Shown in pieces: positions 44,995 through 53,733 of a stretch of 64,000 bases of DNA. Within the stretch, counting starts at the first letter, position 1; every line of letters begins with the position of its first letter. The position numbers and the translations under genes are program-made. The stretch lies in assembly GCA_022787085.1 (NCBI GenBank), contig JALFVE010000033.1, positions 25,535 to 89,534 on the forward strand. The letters run 5' to 3'. The notes below the pieces were generated by a model. The model did not search any database, was not told the origin of the DNA, and worked only from the letters and a program-made list of their open reading frames with translations. Source of the stretch: Oscillospiraceae bacterium. GTDB taxonomy: Bacteria; Bacillota; Clostridia; Oscillospirales; Ruminococcaceae.

Positions 44995-45999
44995 TCAATA
45001 AATGGAACCACTGTTTACAATAGGCTGAGCGTCCTTGTTGCCGCAGAGTACTACAAGGAGATTTGAAACCATCTGAGCCTTTCTCTCATCGTCCAGATCG
45101 CAGACGTTGTTTTCGGTAATGCGCTCGAGAGCCATTTCGACCATGCCCACAGCGCCGTCAACGATCTTCTGCCTTGCCTCGATAATAGCTGCAGCCTGCT
45201 GTCTCTGAAGCATTGCCGCAGCGATCTCGGGAGCGTAAGCAAGATGGGTGATGCGTGCCTCGATGACCTCAAGACCTGCATCGGCAACTCTTCTCTGAAG
45301 CTCTGCCTTTAAATTCTCAGCAACCTCTGCAGAGGAGCCTCTCAGGGATTTACCGCCGTCATTGCCAACATCATAGGGGTAAAGGCTTGCCACGTCTCTG
45401 AGAGTGGAATCCGCCTGGATTGAAATGTACTCCTGATAATTATCCACATTGAAAACAGCCTTAGCGGTGTTGGCGATCTTCCAGATAACAACAATGCTCA
45501 CCTCAACGGGATTTCCGTCCTTGTCATTGATCTTCTGCTTTTTGTTGTTGAGGGTCATCGCCTTGAGGGAGAGCTTCTTTGAAACGGAGGAGGCTGACTT
45601 TATCTCTGCCTTGCCGTCCGCAGATATCTGAACGCCTGCCTGAGGAGCCTGTTCAGCCGCACTTGCGGGATTCACCGCAGAGGAAAAAGGATTCACAAAG
45701 AAAATGCCTTCTTTTTTCAGAGTTCCTGTGTATTTTCCAAATAGTGTAAGTACAAGAGCCTCATTGGGACGGATGACCTTGATGCCCATGAAAGGGATCC
45801 AGCCCACGCAGAGCCAGATAATGCAGATCGTTAGGAGAAAAGCTCCGTAGGTGGGATTGTCGTTGTCAAGGTTCATTCCCGCAGGAATGATGCCAACGCC
45901 TGCTGCGATGTAAAGCAGAATGAATAAAAATGCGATTGCCAGACCGTTGGGAGCATGAAGCTCTTTTTCTTCAATTTCGCCGATTATCTTTTTGCTCAT
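44995..45999 (-). CDS. SPFH/Band 7 membrane protein
   Basis: A 334-residue protein with two N-terminal membrane helices (about 18-38 and 50-70), then an SPFH domain (about 75-260; IKVIRPNEALVLTLFGKYTGT), including the VSIVVIWKIANTAKAVFNVDNYQEYI segment. A coiled region ALERITENN and the tail follow. Such proteins form oligomeric membrane scaffolds. The ATG at 45999 has GGAGGT 8 nt upstream. It is the first gene of the operon controlled by the promoter and palindrome at 46.05 kb. Confidence 0.92.
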   Translation of the reverse strand: MSKKIIGEIEEKELHAPNGLAIAFLFILLYIAAGVGIIPAGMNLDNDNPTYGAFLLTICIIWLCVGWIPFMGIKVIRPNEALVLTLFGKYTGTLKKEGIFFVNPFSSAVNPASAAEQAPQAGVQISADGKAEIKSASSVSKKLSLKAMTLNNKKQKINDKDGNPVEVSIVVIWKIANTAKAVFNVDNYQEYISIQADSTLRDVASLYPYDVGNDGGKSLRGSSAEVAENLKAELQRRVADAGLEVIEARITHLAYAPEIAAAMLQRQQAAAIIEARQKIVDGAVGMVEMALERITENNVCDLDDERKAQMVSNLLVVLCGNKDAQPIVNSGSIY

Positions 46000-46046
46000 A
46001 AAAATCAACCTCCATAAAAAATCATGTCTTTTCGTGAGTGATATTA

Positions 46047-46069
46047 AATGATATCATTTTGATATCATT
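46047..46069. promoter_or_regulatory. Perfect 10-bp palindromic operator of SPFH operon
   Basis: AATGATATCA-N3-TGATATCATT is a perfect inverted repeat, placed directly against the -10 element so that it covers the expected transcription start. This is a typical position for a ribbon-helix-helix autorepressor. Confidence 0.8.
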
Positions 46070-46098
46070 ATAATAACATATATTTCCTGATTTGTCAA
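46070..46098 (-). promoter_or_regulatory. Promoter of SPFH operon
   Basis: On the minus strand, TTGACA (46098-46093), a 17-bp spacer and TATTAT (46075-46070). Confidence 0.85.
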
Positions 46099-46238
46099 GA
46101 GGCTGAGAAAATATTTTCATAGCTTATGATAATTACAATAATTGGAAATAATAATTCAAGCTATCGCCAATAAAATTAACAAATTAGAATAAAACATTTC
46201 TATATAATATGGTATAATAATTCTGTATAATTTTTTAA

Positions 46239-47969
46239 ATGGGAGAGATGAATTTGAAAAAGCTTCTTGTTCACATGAAGATGTACATCAAAGAGTGCAT
46301 TTTAGGACCTCTTTTCAAGCTTCTGGAGGCACTGCTGGAGCTTTTTGTGCCGCTGGTCATAGCCGCTGTCATTGACAAGGGCATTTCGGCGGGGGACTCG
46401 GGCTACATCACGAAAATGTGCCTTGTTCTGGTGCTTCTGGGCTTTGTTGGGCTTGGATTTTCAGTTACGGCGCAGTTTTTTGCCGCAAAAGCGTCGGTGG
46501 GCTTTGTGACAAAGCTTCGTCATGTTCTGTTTGAGCATATCCAGAGCCTGTCCTATTCGGAGCTGGACGAGCTTGGCACCTCCGCCATGATAACACGCAT
46601 GACCAGCGATATGAATCAGGTCCAGAATGGCGTGAATCTCACTCTGAGACTGCTCCTGCGCTCGCCATTTGTGGTTTTCGGCGCAATGATAATGGCTTTC
46701 ACCATCAATGCCCGTGCGGCGATGATATTCGTTTATGTGACAATTCTTCTGCTTATCGTGGTTTTTGCCATCATGCTTGCTTCCATTCCTCTTTATAAAA
46801 AGACTCAGCAGAAGCTTGACGCCGTTACGGGCGTCACGAGAGAAAATCTCACGGGCGTGAGAGTTATCCGTGCATTCTGCAAGGAGGACGAGGAGATAGA
46901 GCGATTTACCGAAAAAAATAACGAGCTTACCCGTTCTCAGGAATTTGTGGGACGGATCTCTGCTCTGATGAATCCCGTTACCTACATTATTATAAATCTG
47001 GGCATTATTTTTCTTATTAACAGAGGTGCACTGAGCGTAAGCGAGGGCGTTCTCACTCAGGGCGCTGTGGTGGCGCTGTACAATTATATGTCGCAGATAC
47101 TTGTGGAGCTTATCAAGCTTGCAAATCTTATCATCAACATCACCAAGAGCATTGCCTGCGGAAACCGTATCCAATCCGTTCTCGAGATGAAGCCCTCAGT
47201 TATTGACGGCAGCAAGGGCGCTTCTGAAAATGAAAATGCTGTTGAATTTCGTCATGCGTATCTTGCATATAAAAATGCAGGTGCGGACAGCCTTTCGGAT
47301 ATTGATTTCGCTGTAAAAAAGGGCGAGACTGTGGGCATTATCGGCGGCACAGGCTCGGGTAAATCCTCTCTTGTGAATCTCATTCCCAGATTTTACGATG
47401 TGAGACAGGGCGAGGTGCTGGTGAACGGCGTTAATGTGAAGGATATGCCTTTTTCCGAGCTAAGATGCAAAATTGGCGTTGTTCCGCAGAAAGCGGTGCT
47501 TTTCAAGGGGACTATCCGTGAAAATATGCTTTGGGGAAACAGCGGCGCTTCCGATGAGGATATCATGGAGGCTATTAAGGCGGCTCAGGCGCTTGATGTT
47601 ATCAAGGCAAAGGGCGGTCTTGACTGCGAGATCGAGCAGGGCGGAAAAAATCTCTCGGGAGGTCAGCGTCAGAGGCTTACCATTGCAAGGGCACTGGTCA
47701 GAAAGCCCGAAATTCTCATTCTTGACGACAGTGCTTCGGCTCTGGATTTCGCAACGGATGCTGCTCTCAGAAAATCCCTAAGAGAGCTTGATTATTCTCT
47801 TGCGGTATTCATCGTTTCCCAGAGGACTTCTTCGATCCTTCATGCGGATAAGATAATCGTTCTCGATGACGGCGAGGCTGTGGGAATTGGCACTCATTCC
47901 GAGCTTCTTGAAAACTGCGAGGTTTACAGGGAAATTTATAATTCACAGTTCAAAAAGGAGGCGGTCTGA
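46239..47969 (+). CDS. ABC exporter half, heterodimer subunit with degenerate site
   Basis: A 576-residue type IV ABC exporter: six membrane helices (about 1-310) and an ATPase domain. Walker A is IIGGTGSGKSS and the signature is LSGGQRQRL. The residue after Walker B Asp is Asp, not Glu (LILDDSASALD), and the switch His is Gln (FIVSQRTSSI). These changes mark the half that builds the degenerate ATP site of a heterodimer. The partner follows directly. Several starts (ATG 46239, ATG 46248, TTG 46254) are possible around a GGGAGAG site. Confidence 0.9.
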   Translation: MGEMNLKKLLVHMKMYIKECILGPLFKLLEALLELFVPLVIAAVIDKGISAGDSGYITKMCLVLVLLGFVGLGFSVTAQFFAAKASVGFVTKLRHVLFEHIQSLSYSELDELGTSAMITRMTSDMNQVQNGVNLTLRLLLRSPFVVFGAMIMAFTINARAAMIFVYVTILLLIVVFAIMLASIPLYKKTQQKLDAVTGVTRENLTGVRVIRAFCKEDEEIERFTEKNNELTRSQEFVGRISALMNPVTYIIINLGIIFLINRGALSVSEGVLTQGAVVALYNYMSQILVELIKLANLIINITKSIACGNRIQSVLEMKPSVIDGSKGASENENAVEFRHAYLAYKNAGADSLSDIDFAVKKGETVGIIGGTGSGKSSLVNLIPRFYDVRQGEVLVNGVNVKDMPFSELRCKIGVVPQKAVLFKGTIRENMLWGNSGASDEDIMEAIKAAQALDVIKAKGGLDCEIEQGGKNLSGGQRQRLTIARALVRKPEILILDDSASALDFATDAALRKSLRELDYSLAVFIVSQRTSSILHADKIIVLDDGEAVGIGTHSELLENCEVYREIYNSQFKKEAV

Positions 47970-49739
47970 GTGGCGGATAAAAAGACTAAAGCCCCAAAGG
48001 GTGCTCTGAAAAAGGTTTTTGCATATGTAAAGCGCTACATTCCGCTGATATTTATTTCCGTTTTAATGGCGGCGGCTTCGGTGGGGCTTACCCTTTACGT
48101 TCCCATTCTTGCGGGACGTGCAATCGACCTTATTGTGGGCGAGGGCAATGTTGACTTTGCGGGAATTGCGGAGATCCTGCTTGCGATTGGCATTACGGTC
48201 GGCATCACTGCTGTTGTTCAGTGGATCATGAATACGGTTAACAACAGGATAACCTATCATGTTGTCCGTGACGTGAGAAATGAGGCATTTCGAAAGATCG
48301 AAAAGCTCCCTCTCAGCTATCTTGACGTTCACCCTGTGGGTGAGACTGTTAACCGTATCATTGCAGACGCAGATCAGTTTGCGGATGGTCTGCTCATGGG
48401 CTTTACCCAGCTTTTTACGGGAATTGCCACCATTCTTGCTACTCTCGTTTTCATGCTTACCATCAGCTGGAAAATTACTCTTGCGGTAGTGGTCCTCACG
48501 CCTCTTTCCCTGTTCATTGCAAGATTTATCGCAAAGAACACCTATGATATGTTTCGTCTTCAGTCGGAGACGAGAGGGGAGCAGACCGCCTTTATTGACG
48601 AGATGATCGGTGGTCAGAAGGTGGTTCAGGCATTCGGCAGAGAGGAAGAGACTCTGAAAAAGTTTGACGAGATAAATGACAGGCTTTTTAAATGCTCTCT
48701 CAGAGCCACATTTTTCTCCTCCCTCACAAATCCCTGCACACGATTTGTTAACAATGTGGTTTATGCGGCGGTGGCGCTTACGGGAGCGCTCACCTGTGTT
48801 GCCACAGTGGGAGCGGCGGTTCCCTTTACTGTCGGTCAGCTTTCGGTTTTCCTTTCCTATGCAAATCAGTACACAAAGCCCTTTAATGAGATCTCGGGTG
48901 TTATAACAGAATTGCAGAACGCTCTTGCCTGCGCTTCGAGGCTTTTCCGGCTTATCGAGGAGGAACCGCAGATTCCCGACAAGGATAATGCATTGGTTCT
49001 CACTGACCCCAAGGGAAATGTTTCTCTTAATAATGTGTATTTTTCCTATGTTCCCGAAAAGCGGCTCATTGAGGATCTGAATCTGAATGTTAAATCGGGT
49101 CAGAGGGTGGCTATTGTTGGTCCTACGGGATGCGGAAAGACTACGGTCATTAACCTGCTCATGCGTTTTTATGATGTGAACAGCGGCTCGGTAAAAGTGG
49201 AGGACATTGACATCAGGGATATGACCAGAAGCAGTCTGAGAAAAAATTACGGAATGGTTCTGCAGGAAACCTGGCTCAGGTCGGGCACTGTCCGTGATAA
49301 TATTGCTATGGGAAAGCCCGATGCAACCGATGAGGAGATCATTGCTGCGGCAAAGGCTTCTCATGCTCATGGATTTATCAAGCGCCTGCCAAAGGGCTAT
49401 GATACGATTATCGGGGAGGACGGCGGCAGCCTTTCTCAGGGTCAGAAGCAGCTGTTATGCATTGCGAGAGTTATGCTTTGTCTGCCGCCCATGCTCATTC
49501 TTGATGAGGCGACTTCCTCCATCGATACCAGAACCGAGATTAAAATTCAGCAGGCATTTGCCCGTCTTATGGAGGGCAGGACAAGCTTTATCGTTGCTCA
49601 CAGGCTTTCCACCATCAGGGAGGCGGACGTTATCCTTGTTATGAAGGACGGTCATATCATTGAGCAGGGCGACCACAGCTCTCTGCTTGAAAAGGGCGGC
49701 TTTTACGCAAAGCTTTATAACAGTCAGTTTGCGGATTGA
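47970..49739 (+). CDS. ABC exporter half, heterodimer subunit with consensus Walker B
   Basis: A 589-residue partner of the preceding exporter half, with a GTG start and AAGGAGG site in the end of that gene. Six membrane helices are followed by Walker A VGPTGCGKTT, Walker B LILDEATSSID with catalytic Glu and switch His in FIVAHRLST. The signature is LSQGQKQ rather than LSGGQ, complementing the degenerate half. Together they resemble multidrug or lipid exporters such as BmrCD or TM287/288. The substrate is unknown. Confidence 0.93.
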   Translation: MADKKTKAPKGALKKVFAYVKRYIPLIFISVLMAAASVGLTLYVPILAGRAIDLIVGEGNVDFAGIAEILLAIGITVGITAVVQWIMNTVNNRITYHVVRDVRNEAFRKIEKLPLSYLDVHPVGETVNRIIADADQFADGLLMGFTQLFTGIATILATLVFMLTISWKITLAVVVLTPLSLFIARFIAKNTYDMFRLQSETRGEQTAFIDEMIGGQKVVQAFGREEETLKKFDEINDRLFKCSLRATFFSSLTNPCTRFVNNVVYAAVALTGALTCVATVGAAVPFTVGQLSVFLSYANQYTKPFNEISGVITELQNALACASRLFRLIEEEPQIPDKDNALVLTDPKGNVSLNNVYFSYVPEKRLIEDLNLNVKSGQRVAIVGPTGCGKTTVINLLMRFYDVNSGSVKVEDIDIRDMTRSSLRKNYGMVLQETWLRSGTVRDNIAMGKPDATDEEIIAAAKASHAHGFIKRLPKGYDTIIGEDGGSLSQGQKQLLCIARVMLCLPPMLILDEATSSIDTRTEIKIQQAFARLMEGRTSFIVAHRLSTIREADVILVMKDGHIIEQGDHSSLLEKGGFYAKLYNSQFAD

Positions 49740-49747
49740 TATTATTG

Positions 49748-49776
49748 TTGACTTTTGCTTTAAGATATGGTATAAT
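49748..49776 (+). promoter_or_regulatory. Promoter of polysaccharide deacetylase
   Basis: TTGACT (49748-49753), a 17-bp spacer and TATAAT (49771-49776) with an extended TGG element. Confidence 0.82.
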
Positions 49777-49808
49777 TTTGTAAAATACCAAAGAAATGGA
49801 GCGGTGAC

Positions 49809-50600
49809 ATGAAAAAAACGATAATTCTTATAATGGCCATGGTTTCCTCGCTGGTCTGCGGCTGTGTCGGCGCTCCTGCGGAGGAGAGTTCTTCGGATTC
49901 CCCCTCCGAGCCTGCTGTGGTTTCGGAGACTTCTGAGGAAACAACGAAAAAGGAGGTTGAAAAGGTGGATTACAAGGCACTGGGAAAGCCTTTGGTGGCT
50001 CTTACATTTGACGATGGTCCCAACATCACCACCACTGTGCAGGTTCTTGATGTTTTAGAGGAATACGGCGTTAGAGGTTCGTTTTTCCTCGTGGGCAATA
50101 ATATCAGCGACAGCACAAAGGACGTTGTTAAGCGGGCTTATGACATGGGCTGCGAGATAAATAATCACTCAAAGACCCATTCGGATATGACTAAAATGAC
50201 TCCCGAGGAGATCACTGCGGAAATTGATTTTGTTCGTGATAAGGTGAAGGAGATAACGGGAGAGGACACTAAGTTTTTCCGTCCTCCGTACATTGCAGTG
50301 AATCAGACCATGTATGACGCTGTGGATATGCCATTTATTGCGGGTGCGGGCTGCAATGACTGGGAGGACAAGGTTTCTGCCGAAGAACGTGCTGAGCGCA
50401 CATTAAAGCAGGTCAAGGACGGTACCATTGTTCTGCTTCATGATATGCAGGGCAATTCAAAGACTGTTGAGGCTCTTAAAACCATTATCCCCGAGCTTCA
50501 GAAGCAGGGCTATGAGTTTGTGACCGTTTCCGAGCTTTTCGAGGCTAAGGATATTGAGATCAGCGGGGACGATACGGGGCTTTACACCGTGGTTGGATAA
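49809..50600 (+). CDS. Polysaccharide deacetylase lipoprotein (CE4)
   Basis: A 263-residue protein. Lipobox Val-Cys-Gly-Cys near residue 18, then a Ser/Glu/Lys linker. The NodB domain (about 60-250) has the metal and catalytic motifs LTFDDGP, HSKTH, FRPPY, the Trp of NDWED and VLLHDM. It removes acetyl groups from peptidoglycan or from beta-glycans such as chitin or xylan; a cell-anchored form near the envelope genes favours peptidoglycan. The ATG follows GGAGCGGTGAC. Confidence 0.9.
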   Translation: MKKTIILIMAMVSSLVCGCVGAPAEESSSDSPSEPAVVSETSEETTKKEVEKVDYKALGKPLVALTFDDGPNITTTVQVLDVLEEYGVRGSFFLVGNNISDSTKDVVKRAYDMGCEINNHSKTHSDMTKMTPEEITAEIDFVRDKVKEITGEDTKFFRPPYIAVNQTMYDAVDMPFIAGAGCNDWEDKVSAEERAERTLKQVKDGTIVLLHDMQGNSKTVEALKTIIPELQKQGYEFVTVSELFEAKDIEISGDDTGLYTVVG

Positions 50601-50604
50601 TAAA

Positions 50605-50643
50605 TAAAAATGATGTCTGCAGGGCGCAGGCATCATTTTTTTT
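50605..50643. terminator. Bidirectional terminator
   Basis: AATGATGTCTGC-N5-GCAGGCATCATT (one mismatch) is flanked by A-run and T-run. It serves the deacetylase gene and convergent queH. Confidence 0.88.
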
Positions 50644-51277
50644 CGCTGTTTTTCATATCTTCTTCCCGCTCCTTCAATGAGAACACGCAGCCGCAGTAGT
50701 TCTGACGGTATATCCCGTATTCCCTTGAAAGCTCGGTGGAGCGTTTGTAGCCGTTCCTTTTCTTGAAATCCGAATAAAGATATTTCACTCCGTATTTTTC
50801 CGCAAGCTCTCCGCCGATCTCGTTAAGCTTTTGGGAGTTTTTCATGGGGCTGATCGAAAGGGTAGTGGTGAAATAATCCATGTCTTTTTCCTTGGCGGCA
50901 AGGGCTGTTTCCTCAAGGCGCAGGCGGTAGCAGGCAAAGCATCTCTCGCCGCCCTCTCTGATATGCTCAAGTCCCTTTACTGCTTTGTAAAAATCCTCGC
51001 TCATATGCTCGGTGCCTATGAATGAGATGGGATTTTCAGCGGGCAGCTCGTTTATAAACCGCTCCTGTTCGGCAAGACGCTTATAATATTCCTCGGGGGG
51101 ATAGATATTCGGATTATAATAAAAAACCGTTATTCTGAAATAACGGGAAAGGTATTCCAGAACATAGCTTGAACAGGGGGCACAGCAGCTGTGAAGCAGC
51201 AGAGCGGGGGTCTCGCCTGCTTTTTGGTGTTCGCTTATTATCCTGTCAAGCTCGTTCTGATAGTTGATTTTATTCAT
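50633..51277 (-). CDS. queH: Epoxyqueuosine reductase QueH
   Basis: A 214-residue QueH (DUF208) protein, which reduces epoxyqueuosine to queuosine in tRNA. The cluster-binding cysteines are visible as LLHSCCAPCSS near residue 28, CFACYRLRLEETA near 112, and YCGCVFS near 194. Its start overlaps the SGNH gene end by 8 bp. No other queuosine gene is in the window. Confidence 0.93.
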   Translation of the reverse strand: MNKINYQNELDRIISEHQKAGETPALLLHSCCAPCSSYVLEYLSRYFRITVFYYNPNIYPPEEYYKRLAEQERFINELPAENPISFIGTEHMSEDFYKAVKGLEHIREGGERCFACYRLRLEETALAAKEKDMDYFTTTLSISPMKNSQKLNEIGGELAEKYGVKYLYSDFKKRNGYKRSTELSREYGIYRQNYCGCVFSLKEREEDMKNSEKK

Positions 51278-52526
51278 CTGTTTTCTCCGTTTGCTTCGGG
51301 AGGGTCACAAAGGTCTCGGGAATTGTCTCGCTTGCCTTTTCAGTTTCCGAGGATATTTCCTCCTCTGACGCTTCGGCAGCCGTTTCCTCTGCGGGCGCTT
51401 CGGTCTCGGAAGTGACGTTTGCCTCTTCAAATTCCGTTACGTCCGACTGTATCTTTGAAAGCAGGGTCTTATATGCGGAGGATTTGAAGTGCATTCCGTC
51501 GGATTCGGCATAGGTGCTGTTGAAATATCCCGTTTCGTCCTTTAAGATCGAGGCTGCGTCTACGAAAAGCATTTTGTTTGCGGTGCAGTAGGCGTTAAGG
51601 CTGGAATTATACTCGTTTATCTTTGCCATAACGTTTACGTCCTCAACGGTGCTGTCATAGGCTGCGGTCACGGGGGGGACGCTTATTATCACCACGTCGC
51701 ATTCGGGACAGGTATCCTTGATAAGTGTTACAAGGGTATTGGTGGACTGGAGCATATTGCCCACAGACAGCCACTGTATTCCGTTGGAGCCCAGCATTAT
51801 ATACACTCTGCGGGGCATGGTATAGGTGAGCATTTCGTTTATCCCGATATCGCCGTAGCAGGTGGATACGGATTTGGTGAGGACGGTGGAGGGATTAAGT
51901 CCTACCTTCGCAAACACGTTCTTCTCGCTTAAAAAGCCATACAGCGAATAGCCTGTCGATATGGAATCTCCGATAAACAGATCGGAGGAGAAAAAGTCGG
52001 AATCGTAGCTTGCATCGGGAGCGGGGGCAGGCGCTGCGGGAACGGAACATTCCGTTTCAAGCTCCATGGTCTCGGGGGCTTCTGCGGCTGATGATCCGGT
52101 GATTTCCGACGCTTCGGAGCTGACGGGGGAAGTCTCGGACGCTTCGCTTTCGGAAGGAATAGCTTCCTTTTCGGTGGTTACCGCTTCGGAGACAGGCTCT
52201 GAGGATGCTTCTTCGGGAGCTTCGGTTTCGGATGGCTCTGTCTCATGGGAGGTGACGGCTTCGGTTTGTCTGCTGGCGGCGCTGCCTGCGGATACGGTCT
52301 CGCTGTCTGAGCTCAGAGAAACGGATCCCTCGGTTTCCCAATGCCAGCGCTCGGTCTCGATCATTCTGACGCTGCTTGCTTGAGCGGAATAATCCGTTAC
52401 GGAGGGGAGCTTATCTGCTGCAGGCTCTTCTGCCTGACCGCAGCCTGTTAATATTGCTGCTATAAGAATCGCTGCGGGCAGCTTTTTGCCCCGATGCTGC
52501 GCCGTCTCGTTTGTATTGTCGGACAT
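51270..52526 (-). CDS. SGNH/GDSL hydrolase lipoprotein
   Basis: A 418-residue protein. Lipobox Leu-Thr-Gly-Cys near residue 29, then a long Ser/Glu/Thr/Ala linker (about 35-170). The SGNH fold follows: block I Gly-Asp-Ser-Ile-Ser with the nucleophile, a Gly-Ser-Asn-Gly block, and Asp-Gly-Met-His with the catalytic Asp and His near residue 350. A second acidic linker ends the protein. Such enzymes remove acyl or acetyl groups from wall polymers or glycans; the substrate is not readable. It is translationally coupled to queH. Confidence 0.87.
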   Translation of the reverse strand: MSDNTNETAQHRGKKLPAAILIAAILTGCGQAEEPAADKLPSVTDYSAQASSVRMIETERWHWETEGSVSLSSDSETVSAGSAASRQTEAVTSHETEPSETEAPEEASSEPVSEAVTTEKEAIPSESEASETSPVSSEASEITGSSAAEAPETMELETECSVPAAPAPAPDASYDSDFFSSDLFIGDSISTGYSLYGFLSEKNVFAKVGLNPSTVLTKSVSTCYGDIGINEMLTYTMPRRVYIMLGSNGIQWLSVGNMLQSTNTLVTLIKDTCPECDVVIISVPPVTAAYDSTVEDVNVMAKINEYNSSLNAYCTANKMLFVDAASILKDETGYFNSTYAESDGMHFKSSAYKTLLSKIQSDVTEFEEANVTSETEAPAEETAAEASEEEISSETEKASETIPETFVTLPKQTEKTDE

Positions 52527-52582
52527 ATGTTTTGATTATCCTTTCTTTGCCATGTCAGGATATGCTGTTTTTACTGTTTTTT

Positions 52583-52611
52583 ATTATACCACATTTTTCC
52601 GTAAATTTAAA
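52583..52611 (-). promoter_or_regulatory. Promoter of SGNH-queH operon
   Basis: On the minus strand, an extended TGG-TATAAT (TATAAT at 52588-52583) with a poor -35 (TTTAAA, 52611-52606). The stretch from 52612 to 52803 is AT-rich; I see nothing in it beyond the ribosome site of the pilin gene. Confidence 0.55.
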
Positions 52612-52803
52612 GGGGGGACGGCTGTAAAATTTTTTGGGCGTTTTACTGCAGATTTATATCATTCTGCATAAAAAGAAAAAATTCACATAATTATTTGTAA
52701 AAACATATAATAATTAACAAATATATTATCTTTATGTAACAAAATGTTAATATATCTGCGGGCTAATTATTGTATAATCAAAATAATAAAAGGAGGGGGA
52801 GAG

Positions 52804-53283
52804 ATGAGAAAGGGCAGTTTTAAAGGCTTTACACTTATCGAACTCATTGTTGTTATTGCTATCATTGCGATCCTTGCGGCTATTATTGTTCCCTCTATGG
52901 TTATCCATGTCAAGGAGGCAAGAGCTTCTACGGTCATGGCTAATGCCAGAAGCGTTTATAATGGCGCCAAGCTTGCCATAATTGATTACTCGTCTGTTAA
53001 AAAAATTGAACCCGGTGAGATTTATGTCGGGGATGATTCGGGCACTGCACACGCTTCGTTATTGGGGTCGGATGATCTTTCGGTGGGAAAATACATGGGC
53101 GAGGATTTTCACGGGCATTTTGCTTTTCGCATTTCGGCGGATGGCTGCGATGTGGAGCTGGCTGTCTGGAGCAACAATAATTCAATCAGTCCCAACAATC
53201 AGGAGGTCAAACCCTTTACTTACGAAGAAATCGTTAATGATGAGACTGGTAAGGGTATCGGAAGCTATCCTTATTTATCCTGA
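52804..53283 (+). CDS. Type IV pilin-like protein
   Basis: The 159-residue protein starts at the ATG after an AAAGGAGGGGGAG site; an upstream in-frame start is not supported. A short basic leader ends in Lys-Gly, followed by Phe-Thr-Leu-Ile-Glu, the prepilin peptidase cleavage site (Gly8/Phe9) with the +5 Glu. A single hydrophobic helix to about residue 32 leads to a small globular domain. No assembly ATPase, prepilin peptidase or second pilin is nearby, so export and assembly must use genes elsewhere. Confidence 0.88.
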   Translation: MRKGSFKGFTLIELIVVIAIIAILAAIIVPSMVIHVKEARASTVMANARSVYNGAKLAIIDYSSVKKIEPGEIYVGDDSGTAHASLLGSDDLSVGKYMGEDFHGHFAFRISADGCDVELAVWSNNNSISPNNQEVKPFTYEEIVNDETGKGIGSYPYLS

Positions 53284-53340
53284 GATCGGAAATTTCCGGG
53301 CTGTTTAAAGTTTTGTGCCGATTTTTTTAGGGGTGCGGTC

Positions 53341-53703
53341 ATGGGTACTTTTTTCAGCCTCAGACGGTCGGGCGGCTTGATGATCGCTGCTGCGGCGCTG
53401 TCTTACATAGTTATGGTCATCCATCGTGAATATCTTCTTTGTCTCCCTTTGGGCTCGGAGGACGCTTTGGGTGAGATCTTTTTCGGGATCCAGTCTGTTC
53501 TTCTGGTGGCGGAGATGATCTTCGGGCTTATGGCGGTGGGCTGTTTGATTTTTTTGCATCCTGCCATGAAGGGTCTCATCGGCTTATTTTTGAAGCTTTT
53601 GCTTATTATCGGTGTTTCGGCTGCCGCTCTCGGCGCTGTCCGGCTGGTGGCTTATTTCGGCGGGGTCAATGCTTCGCCTGCTGTGCACTTTATATTTAAA
53701 TAG
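53341..53703 (+). CDS. Small three-helix membrane protein
   Basis: A 120-residue protein with three hydrophobic segments (about 10-28, 45-72, 78-105). I do not recognise the family. It lies 57 bp after the pilin-like gene with a GGGG-type ribosome site and ends at a strong terminator, so it may be cotranscribed with the pilin. Confidence 0.7.
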   Translation: MGTFFSLRRSGGLMIAAAALSYIVMVIHREYLLCLPLGSEDALGEIFFGIQSVLLVAEMIFGLMAVGCLIFLHPAMKGLIGLFLKLLLIIGVSAAALGAVRLVAYFGGVNASPAVHFIFK

Positions 53704-53708
53704 CTTTC

Positions 53709-53733
53709 CCGGGCGGGTGCCCGGTTTTTTTTT
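53709..53733 (+). terminator. Terminator after pilin and membrane protein genes
   Basis: CCGGGC-N4-GCCCGG is followed by nine T. The stem ends where the convergent PadR gene stops. Confidence 0.9.

Noticed and set aside
48063..49370. Minus-strand open frame of 435 codons opposite the ABC exporter gene
   Set aside because: Antisense shadow of a well-defined ABC exporter; composition is artificial and no start signals are visible.
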